NCBI GenBank assembly: GCA_031763025.1
Contig: JASSKH010000001.1
Span: 18,143,142-18,207,141, forward strand
DNA length: 64,000 nt
Direction of reading: 5' to 3'
From: Macrocystis pyrifera
Taxonomy: Eukaryota > Sar > Phaeophyceae > Laminariales > Laminariaceae
How positions within the stretch are numbered: the stretch's first letter is position 1; every line of letters begins with the position of its first letter. The position numbers were made by a program, and so were the translations under genes. Shown piece by piece: positions 43,301-54,600 of this stretch. The notes below the pieces were generated by a model. It was not told the DNA's origin. It saw only the letters and a list, made by a program, of their open reading frames with translations, and did no database searches.

Positions 43301-46300
43301 TGTGGACTCGTACTAGACGTCTCTCCGTATTTTCCGTGCGTGTGAATTGTCGCAGGTCTTGAGTTGAAGTCACCCACCCGTACAGGCCCTCCGGACAGCG
43401 GCGCCGGCAGGGGGGTTGACGCTCCCGGGAGACCGGGATTCTGAGGGCGGGGACCGGAGGAGGTCGGGGATCACACGCCCGAAGGAATCACGCGAAACAC
43501 GCCTCCTGTCGTGGGCACGACTCAAGCGACGCGCCAGATCGCCAAACCACAAAAATCGTCGACACGGAGGGACAAAGGAAAGCCTTCACTGCTTGCGGAG
43601 AACCTTCCCGTCGTATATGACGACCTCGAGATAGCACGGGTGGCCGCGGGCGGCGCTGCGCTGCAGGAGCAGGCCCGAGGCGCCGGTCGGCGCGGCCCAG
43701 ACGGGGGTGCGCCCCGGCAAAGAAATGCCGTGAAAAAAGGAGGTCGGCGGCAGGAGAAATCCTCGGAAAATTGGCCAGCTCACGCTACGCCTCAAGACTG
43801 GTGTACTGATACAGAGTACTATCAATAGTTCAAGGATTGTTTTCAAAAGTTGTTGGATACCATTTCATATCACCCCCGTTCGTATGCTGTCGCACATGCC
43901 GAGGGATGTTCAAGAGGAATGTAGGGCGAGGGTAAAAGACTTGACACGACGTACGAGCCAAAAATAGATGCCAGGTAACCAGTAGACAGACACTTGCGAC
44001 CACGGCTTCAAAAAAAGACATCGTTACGTGAAAACAGGAGTAAAGTCCGTGCGAGCAGATCTGGAGGAAAAAAATGAATACGAATAATGACGTATCACAT
44101 AATACATACAGGTACAACAGTAGTAGACTAATGCATGATTACATTATTCCGGTGTGAGAGCAGCAGGAGCGGCAGCCGCAGCAAGGTCTTGACTCTATGC
44201 TACTAGACTGTGCACGGTAGACCCTAAACTTCTACCGCTAGAGCTACTCGCACATCAAAACCGCCTAACCTTCACAAAATTGCAGCAGCAGCAGCAGCCG
44301 CTGGAGCGTTACACTGCACTGATCAAAGTGCATGTGGTATACCAGAAATACCAGATCACCAAGCAAAGCACGACCGTCGGACTTGGAACGGAAAAAAAAA
44401 CAAAACAAAAAATGAACACCAACAACACACATTCTTAAGGGCGGTATTACGGGCATTACAATAGTGCGTGGCTTGCTGCAGGCGGCACTCCGCATGACCC
44501 ACGCAATAGGGTGCTGTCGAGCTTGGGGTACGTACCATGATATCGAGGTACTAAGGTAGCTGGTAAAGACAGAGCACACGCGGTTCTTGACTTCGGCTGT
44601 AGCGTGTGTACATACACTTGGTGTAGCTATTTATACTACACTTCGCGCGCTCGTTTTTAAACTGCAGTCCAGTCAGGGTTAATACCCGTATTGTCCTGCC
44701 CTATGATGATGTTTTTGGCGCACGTGGCTATACAGCATTTGTCTGTTTTACTAATATTGATATTAATAGCATTTGTACAATACTCGTAGGCCGTGGAAGT
44801 GGCTGTCATTCTCGTAGATACCCCGGCTGAGATTTGTCGGGTTTTCTCTACAGCAACACATATATATGATACCTAGAATACCTACCTGTAGACTATCAAG
44901 TATACATAGGCTGCATGTGCCTTTTGATGACGACGGGCTATAATAGTCTACAGGCAGCAGCACATACCAGCATACAGATTGGGTCAGTCGGCTACTGCGA
45001 AATCAACCAAAACAACCACATGCAAGTACCAAGTAAACTCGTGTCATGCTGCAGGAGCATACCACTATCACTTGAAAGTAGTATGGATAGATTAAAGGCG
45101 ATCCGGAGATCAGGACAGACAGCAGTGCGTATTCGTACATTACGAGTGTATGGAACAACGTACCAGGTGCACATACAAGTGGTTTAACTAACTCAACAGG
45201 AAACGTTCGCAGATGGTATGGTACGTACGATATTCGACCGTAGACATGTATTATATATTAAATATATTACATACTGCTTGCACATTAAATATATTGAATA
45301 TATATACCTGGTATATTTTATATGATGTATGTGTGTACGTACAGTATGTGTTTATGTGTTGATCGCATTATAAACATCAAACCACTATTTCGACCCATCG
45401 CCATCATCGCCATCCAGCACGCCGTGCTGATTCGTACTGGACAGATACCAGCTCTGGTGGTCACAAACAGAAAATACCAGACACAAAATACATCTTACGT
45501 CGACAGTACTCGGTACAAAAGGACAATATATATACAGTGAACATTTTTCATCAACATATCATACGCCAAATATTAGATAGTAGGCTACATAATAAGGGAG
45601 TGGTGGTGGGGGGGGTGGGGGGGGATGAAAGCGGGGTGGGTGTTGGGGGTGAGTGGGGGGTGGGTGGGGGAGGGTGAGGGTGGGGGAGGGTTAGGGTGGG
45701 GTAAGGTGGGGGAGGCAGGAGGTGAGGGTGGGGGCGGGAGGGAGGGGGGTGGAGTGGGGGTGGGCGTGAGGGTGAAAGGGGGGGGCGTGGATACAGTGGC
45801 ATTAGTATACAACCACGAGGGGCTAGTGACAGTACGTTCTTCGTACGTATCATGGGGGATATTGTTTAGGGGTGCGTTACGCGTTGCGAGTTAAGCACCA
45901 CTAGAACGTATATATCGTCTGCACGCGTACAATTTTACAGCAGCAGCAGTGAAAGCAGGACATGCAGTGTTGCGGCACGTGCAGTTACAACCATTGATGG
46001 TAGTATAGCTGCATTGGTCTCGTATTATCAACAATAGTTGCAGTGGGTTGAGCTGACATGACACGGCACCGGAGAGGAGAGGAGACATAACGGACAACGA
46101 CTGCTGTATACCCGCACCGCTACAATACGAACTCCTTTTACGTTTTATCAGAGGACAAGTTGCTAGAACTACTGCTGTGGAGTGAAGATGTCAGGACACA
46201 GCACTTTCACCCCTTGGCAGACAGCAACTTTGCCTTGACATGTCTTGACTGGCACTAACCATTAATACTAGTTTTTAGCGTGGAACACTCTGCCCTATAT

Positions 46301-48633
46301 AAACCCTAGACAACGCACGTGTTGCATAGCTAGACATGTCTCCTGACATCTTTTGCTGTAATCCATTTTTTCCAGTTCTAACGTTACGAATACATCGACA
46401 ATTACATACAGTACCAGGCACCAGTAAATACCCTGCTGGTGCCTTGGGCCAGGTACCTCTTATTAATGTCCTGCTTGCAGGTCGGTTTTGGAGGACAAAC
46501 TATTAATACCTATAATTTGAGTGACTTATCCTTAAAACGGGACTGCTGTGGTTCAGAAAGGGATAAGTAAAGTGACCCGTGGAATACCAGCCAGTATGGT
46601 ATGTGTGTACCAGTATGTCAACCCTCGAGAAGCCATTTACCGTAGACAAGGATTTACAACACCTTGCATATGCTCGCAAATATGAGTTTCGAGTAAATGC
46701 TCGATCTCACAACTTCGATTTATAAGTATACTTCTCCATGTATGCCAGACGTATTGAATTGTATGGTTGGTACAGGGCAATCTTTGCAGCAGCGTTTATA
46801 GTCATGACTCACGAACCAACGCATTTTTTCAGCCGATGCAACCGTATTCGTGACCGCAAAAACAAGAGGAATTAAACCTGATAGCGGGGGAAAAAAAAAT
46901 AACGTGTCTCACGAAACTCAGATGTTTACGGGGCTACCCATCCAGAAAAAAAACAAAGACTGGCCAACATGTGTCAAAAAAATGAGTCATTTTTCGGTTA
47001 AATGATGAACATCTCACGTAATTTCGCTTTTGTGTGGAAAAACCCAGAGAACACCAAGCTCACCTCAACTAGACGAACCCTTGAATGTGGCCAATTTCTT
47101 TTGTTTCGCATGGTTGATTACGGCGTGTATTTTCAACTCGAACGACCTTAGGCTTCTAGATCCACTTGTTTTTCCAAAATCTCCGTCAATACTTCAATAA
47201 TTTGAAAAATGGAAACATGCCCAGTCCCACATACCAAGAGCCGGGCAAAAGTCTGGTAAGAATAAGTGGATGGACAGCACAACACTATACCGAGCGCGGA
47301 TTTAACCGTTTTTTGCAATCAAGAAGCAGAACAATGAAAGTGTTAATAGCAAAGTACACAAAGCATGATTACGATCGTAGCGGTGGCCGAAACTGGACGT
47401 TTTAAGCGTGGTTCCGACTTTTCCAACAACCAACCCGATCCTGAGAAAAGTGTACCTTGGTGCCGGGTAGGTTTTTGGAATTATTCGGCCAGAGAAAAGT
47501 GTACCTTGGTGCCGGGTAGGTTTTCGGAATTATTCGGCCAGATGGACTATATATTCGTACATACAACGTACCTGGTACAGCAGTAGCTAGGCATGGGCAC
47601 TGACTGATTCAGTGAGTAGCGATTATGCTGTGGTCGAAACCAATCAGTATACTGGATTGCAGCAGAACACTGGCCACGCTCGGCGACTCAGCCTCCCCCG
47701 GATTGTGAGGGGGTCCGCTGGAGGTGCTGCAGGTTGCCAACCAAACACAAGCGTTTTCGCTTTGTTTCCCATCATAATCGAGGCTCAAAAACTGCGGGCC
47801 AGGGGTGATCGCGGTCACGACACGGGAAAAAAAATAAAGAAAAAAAAAGGGGTTGTCCTGGGCCAATGGTCCGGACCGGGCCGAGGACTTCGAAAAATTG
47901 ATGCGCCGGGCCGGGAATATGATGAGGCCAGGCCGGGCCGCGGCCCACCAAATAAAAAATCTATGGGCCGGGCCGGGCCGCTGTCCATAAGATGCGAGCT
48001 CTACGTAGGCCGCTCCGCCCCGCCCATGAGGCGACCAACGTGTTTAGACGGGCCGGTCCGGGCCGCTGCCCAAAAAGTATACTACGGCTACTACTACTAC
48101 GACGTCTACCCTACCCTGCCCGTGAGGCGGCCCACGTGTTCTTAGGGCCGGTCCGGGCCACGGCCCATGGCATATGGTGAACTACTGCTGCTGCTACGGC
48201 GCCCGCCCATGCTGATCCGCTGTTCGTGGTCCTTGTACGAATGCCTTATCATGGCCTTGGTGCCGCTGTGCGTGTAGAGCCGTCAGAGGACGACACTCCT
48301 TGCCATCTCCGCGACACGGGCAACATTTCACATTCTTCCCCTGGTTCGGCCCGGACGGAACAGCCGGTGAAAACTTGGTCAAGCACACGCCCAGAAAGGG
48401 GACATCTTCGGACCGAAATTCGCAGCGACGTTCACCATCGTGTGTGTGCGTGTGTGTGTCGTTGTCGAACCTGCAAGGAGAATTTGTGCTGCTGGTGTTG
48501 CTGCAGTGTGGGAAGCCCCCGACAAAGATCGCTGGCGGTGTGATATGCTCCCTTCGGATGAGATATCGATACGTAGAAAAACAGGTACTGTTGCAGGAGC
48601 GGGGGTTGCACCAGCAGGTGTAGCAGCAGCAGG

Positions 48634-48664
<31 letters not shown>

Positions 48665-51600
48665 GGCGTCGCAACAGCACAAGGAGGTGGTAGTCTACCA
48701 ATTCGCGCGGAATCCATCGGACTGGGCCGTTGGTAGAGCAAAAGTGTGTGGGTACAGGGTACAGGGTACGTGTGCCTCGTGGGTAGCTATTCGTGGGCCA
48801 GAAGCAGCTGGACCCTTGGATCCAAAAGGAAAAAAACGAAAAACATGGAAAAAAAAACCTGAAGCGCGTATGTATCACCTTTGGTACGGGATAATACATG
48901 GACCGGCCCGTCAAATAAACGGGCCGGTCCATGTTTTTGGGTGGTCTGGCCCGTGTAGAGCCAGGATGTTATGGGCCTCGCTCGCTGCCAATTTGATGGG
49001 CCGCGCCGGGCCGGGAATTTAGGAAATTTGATGGGCCGGGCCGGGTCTGGTCAGGAATTTTTCAAAAAATCATGAGCTGGGCCGGGTCGCGACCCACCAA
49101 GTTAAAAAAATGACGAGCTGGCCCGGCCCGGCCCAACCTCGGGCCGGCCCATCAGCGTTGCCCCATGACATCGCACGAAAGAAATCAACAAGTTGCATTC
49201 AATGTGTGACGATGACGTGACGATCTTCCTCTCCTCCCGAAACGAATCGGGTCGTTTTCCGTACATGGCGGGTTTCTTGGACGTGCGTGATACGACAACT
49301 ACTCAAGAATATACTGGCCGAGTCAAACAGGAGATTACTACTGCCAGTACATACTCTGTGCCGTGCCCGGCCCTACCAGTAATAGGACGTGAGATGGGTG
49401 GTAATCATACATAGTTCCACTACTATTAACATTAAGAGTATCAAATAGAAAGCCGGTATGATAGCTACGTGACTATATTTCGACGCCGGACGTTGCGCGT
49501 GGCATGGCCTGGAAAGCTTGAAAGTTGAAACCCCTGTCTCAGCCTCGAATGGCTCATCAACACATCAACACATCACTCATCACTCATATCGCTGTAATCG
49601 TATCACGTACCAGTAGCTACAAGGCGGTGCAATACGCACCGGTATGAGAGCACGCGACGTGTTACTGACGGAAACGTCTCCGAAGATCGTATCAGCATGA
49701 CGAGACAGGCAGATACCTGGTACGTACTAGTACAGGGGACCATACTACATAGGACCTGCGTTACACACAAAAACCTACACATGTTGCTATTTTTACTAAC
49801 AATATTTGGTCCTATTTACTATGCTCCCCCGTAATACGAGTATGAGATCACGTGACGTGCTACAGAGTGTGACGGGTACGTCTGGTGGATTGTATATGTA
49901 TGAAGGTATGAAGGTACATGGTTCACGGGACAGTCTGGCACTGCGACTATCCCCCTCTGCCGCACTCTGGTTCTTGCACTCTATCATATCGCTCAGCTCT
50001 CATGAGACAAGCAACAAGAAGAACTTTACCAAGAAGAAACCTCATGACGAGGTGTGGGGTAGATTTATAGTTTCATTTAGTTCGTTTCGAATAGCCTCAC
50101 CTTCGACTCCCTTTTCCGATTTCTGGGATGACATGTTCGTCATCCTCTGATCGTCGGGTGGTGTGCATCTACGACTATTCAGGATGGGCTAATGTGATGG
50201 TATCACGTATCAGTAGCTATAAGGCGGTACAATACGCACGAGTATGAGAGCACATGACGTGTGACTAACGGAAACGTCTTCGTAGATCGTATCAGTATGG
50301 GGAGGCAGCCAGATACGTATTACGAGTATGGAGATCACGTGACGTGCCATTAATCACAACGAATAGGTCTGGTAGATTGTGTACCCGGTGTGAAGATACA
50401 AGGGGGAATACGAGTATCCGCCGGCAGCCTGGACGCCGCCGGTCGCAGACTCGCGCAAAGGGAGCCTATGAAGTAGAGGAGTAGGAGGAGGCTGCTGAGA
50501 CTCGATGCCAAGAGATTGAGAGCGTGCGCTCCGCACTCCACTCTGAGAAAGTGTGAGATCAAGTTATTGTATGTCTTACATAAGCTGTAAGATAACAGCG
50601 AATCAAGAAATTAAAAGGCGGCAGAATGCTGACGATTACTTGCCGATTAACCGAAAAGCGGCGGAATACTAGAAGGCGGTGTAACTAACTTCTAACTCAG
50701 GGACTACGCGATGGCCGACAGCGAAGCTCCGTAGAAATGTGCCATCATGGCAGCTGATTTAGCAGTACTGCTGCAGCTGTACATCTCCGCAGTCACGTAG
50801 TAGAGCTCCACTGAAGCTGCCGCTATACGATAGCGTACACACCATAAGTGCTGCTGGCCGTCATAAGTTGCGCTAGCTGTAGGTGACATGCGATATCTCT
50901 CATATATCCCGGCATACTTTTTTTATGGTTGGCAGTTCTCAACCAAGCCTGGGTGGCATGTGCTATCGGGGCGCTACATCGATGTCCCAGATACAGCCAC
51001 CCGCGCAGGCCCCCACAATGGCGACGCCGGCCGGAGAGCTGACCCTCCCCATAGGTCGGAAGTCGGAGAGGGCGTGCCGGAAAGAACCACGCGAACGCAT
51101 ACACTCTGTACAAAGGCCATGGACCAAAACACTGACAGGGCAGAGATTTTCGGAGATTCTTTCGCAAATCTCCACGTCAAGGCTTCGCGCAGGCGCTGCG
51201 CTGAGCGGGCGGATCCTCCGACGCCGGGCGTTTCAGGCGTGGAGGGGGCACGCCCCGGCGAAGGAGCCGCGCGGAAAGACGGTCAGAAGCGTGAGAGATC
51301 CGCCGACCAAAAACGGATTGGATCAGGCTGAGGATCATCATACTGCTGTACTGCTGTAGTCCTGTAGTATATTTATATTTACATTGTTCAGGGGACAGTC
51401 TGGCACTGCGACTCCTCTGTCGCATTTTGATCTCGCACTTCATCATCGAGCTCCAACAGTGAGAAAGGAAACAAGAAAAGCTTTACCAAGAAGAAGCGTG
51501 TCCTCCAAGAAGAAGCGTGTCCTCGCCAGCATCGACATTCCTGCGTCCTCCTCCATTGGGGATACCATTACATAAATCAGCTTTAGAACTGCGCTCATAT

Positions 51601-54600
51601 TTCATATTTTAGGTTCTATTCACTTCGAGTTAGAGTTGGTTGATTTTTGCATATCCTGTATGATGTGACACTTGTACTCCAGTAACATTCCGACACTCTG
51701 GATGGGAATAAGATCCCCTTTGGGACTTGTTATGAATGTGAAACGTGGATTATATTCGCGGCCGAAGAGTCATCACGTTGAGATATGAGGGCTGTCGACC
51801 AGAGCAGATAATATTTCATCATATAGCATATAGCCGGGGGAGCTGTCTAAAAGGAAGGATACCAGGTTCCATACAAGTACCAGTCACCAGATATACCTGG
51901 TACCTGACCTGGTATATTTTCGTAAAATTGAGGTACCAGGTGTTTGATACCAGTATCCTGGTGTGCTGTTGGCTGTACCCGAGGTGCCGTACGAGGGTAT
52001 GCAGACTGCCCAGGGGTACCAGGTATCAACCAGTATATGTCAGTGTATTAAGTACGCAAGAGGCAGTATGCGTACTCACTCTCAGTCGTGAGAGGCAACA
52101 AGAGGAATGTCATCCACCTGCCACACGAAAACGTACCCAACAAGGGCCTCTTCCCGCGACCGTCTGGCCCGAGGTAAAGAAAAAAATCTCTACTACTGAA
52201 CCAGATACTACCCAGATATTGCATCGCAAACAACAGCCAAAACTTTCATGAAAACAAAGAGAAAAAACGTTCACTTGGAAAAGAACTCGTCGTGCTGCTG
52301 ATCTGCTGATAATGTGTGATGCAGCAGGCACGCAGACCAGCAGCCACCTTCCGAGTCAGTCCCGCTGGAGGCGGCGATAACTAGCGGTCAGGAGCAAGCA
52401 AAGCTTTGAAGCCACGTGAAACTGGTGACCTTGCTCCCACACCGACGAAACGAGTACATAGGAATATCATCACATCGTACGACACCTGGGATTCTGGACC
52501 TCGCTAAACCTGTAATCGAATATCTGAATATCTATACTATGTACCACACCTACTGGTAAATATTTACTAGTTGTATGGTATTTGCTGCATCCGCTGTACT
52601 TTGCATACCAGGTCATCACACAAGTATTATACCCGGTACAACCACAACAGCAAATAACTTGTTCAAGTATTCCAACCCGCTCTGAACTCTGGACTCGCAC
52701 AATACAACAATAAACATATCTTGCACGAAAAACGAAGCAGCAGCAGCAGCAGCATTATGATCTCAAACAGTTGATCTTACTCGTACACGAAGAGAAGACG
52801 CCACCCGTCGTCGTGTGACCTAATCCAACATGTTGTATGCGGAGCTGCTGTGCACAGCAGCAGCATCACCTGCTACACCTGGTACATACCCAAGTAATGA
52901 CCAGTCTACTCGTACTTCAGGACTATATCATGCATGCTTCCGCTGTTCTCGTATCGTGCACGTCCAATACACCCCACGTCGAAAAACCCCACGCCAACTC
53001 GGACGACAGTATCCGACTACGCTCGCTCGCCCGACGACTGCTGCGCTTCCTCAGGAGGGACCAGCGCACCAAGGCCTCGTGGCCGATCCCCGGGCAGCTT
53101 CCGCCCCGACACGACACAAAACAAATCCGCAATACACGTGGTCCGAGAGTGCTTAATTCCAGTACAGACAGGAAGTACAAGACGCAGTAAAAGAATCCGA
53201 GCCAAGGCACATATATATGTTCAAACACGTCACACTGGCTCCAACTTAGTCAGCACACACATCCTCGGCCGTGATGTGATACACAAGCAGTGCATCGGAA
53301 TTACAGAAGAGGTCAGGCTTCTTGGGAGTGGTGATGTGGTGATGCAATGATAAATATGTACTACGCAGTGGAGGTGGGCAGTGAGCAGGAAAGAAAGGTT
53401 ACCGGTCAAGGGTCGAGTAGTTCGGGGGGGGTCTTTATCTCTTGGTCTACTACTCAGATATAGATACGTGAATCAGGATACTTGTAAGTGTTGCTGATCA
53501 GTAGAAAGATATCGGCATCGTAATTGCACTGCATTGCTGCCCGAGCCGGAACGGAAGGAGGTACGTAGGGAGAGCGGGAAGGGGCAGGGCCGCCAATTTG
53601 ATGACAACGTATTGGAGACAACGGAGGCCGACTCACGTAAGCTGGAAGTTTTTGGAACACGAAAACAGAGCAATTTACTACCACCACGATCCACACGACG
53701 ATGACGATGGCGAAAACGAAAACGAAATCTCCTGTGTGATATGAAACAAAAACGTCGAAACAAAACTACGCCCGCTACTGCTGCTGTTGCCGTGCGAGAT
53801 AGAGACGGAGAAAAGGACGAGAAAAAAAGCGAGAAAAAGACGCACAAACACGAACGAAAAGATGAAACAAAAGCACCAGACCATTATTGATAGTGAGTAC
53901 AGCTTGCTTGCTGCCGACTACGAGTCACCTGCTATGAAATATGTACACACATGGAGCATGGAGGTGTTACATCATTGTTGCCCGAGGCAAGGGAATGCCA
54001 GTAGAGTTCCTGCCTTCCTTCTTGTCTATAGTTTCTCACCGCGATGAGCATCCGTTTGTCGATCTCTGATGACCATGATGTGGGCTATTGGTCCGGCCTG
54101 CTCAAAAAGAGGTCGCAGCTGATCCTCATCCATATCCTTGGGTACCTAGGTGCCGTACCATTGTGTCGGTGCGAGGGGTGCAAGAAGAACGTATGTATGT
54201 ACACCAGCCACGATGCAATGCCACAATTGCATCATTAGTCATTCGTCCCGTGATACGATACGTATTGATGGCCGTAGTCGCAATGCAAGAGGTGCGTCAA
54301 AATGTTAGCAAGATCACATCAACACTGGCAGAGACGTGGAACTAACGCTGGAGGGAATAAACAAACGGAGAAACGCGTCTTTGAAGAACGGACTGCTTGT
54401 CGTGCATGCTCCCCACCCTTTACAGGGACAGAGACATCGACGTTCGATTTTATATGGATAAAAAATGAAAAAAAAAAAAAAAAAAAAAACGCTACCGGTA
54501 CAGACCGCCGTGCATCTGTGATCTGTGAGATTTCGAAATCGGGGTGAAATATTCCAAGTGAAGCGTTCGCTCTTCGCAGCTCGTTGCCGACGCTGTCTGT

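Larger units (their letters stand above)
49600..50345. repeat. Direct repeats, ~130 bp units
   Basis: GTATCACGTA.CAGTAGCTA, AAGGCGGT.CAATACGCAC and GACGGAAACGTCT occur at 49600-49720 and 50200-50310; GAGATCACGTGACGTGC recurs beside them and near 49845. Confidence 0.8.

Noticed and set aside
45551-45853. Pro-rich open frame on the minus strand
   Set aside because: Translation of the G/T minisatellite; no start, splice or family support.
48379-48741. Ala/Pro-rich open frame around the CTG tract
   Set aside because: Produced by the CTG repeat; no splice context or family match.
48889-48950. Minus-strand segment ending LSRTKG before gtgata, as a candidate RRM1 middle exon
   Set aside because: The phase fits and KG is right, but it is about half the length needed, has no helix 1, and lies in a GGGCC palindrome.
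52930-53110. GC-rich minus-strand frames reading [10 protein letters not shown]... and [14 protein letters not shown]
   Set aside because: Faintly RRM-like pieces in different frames with no consistent splice phase.
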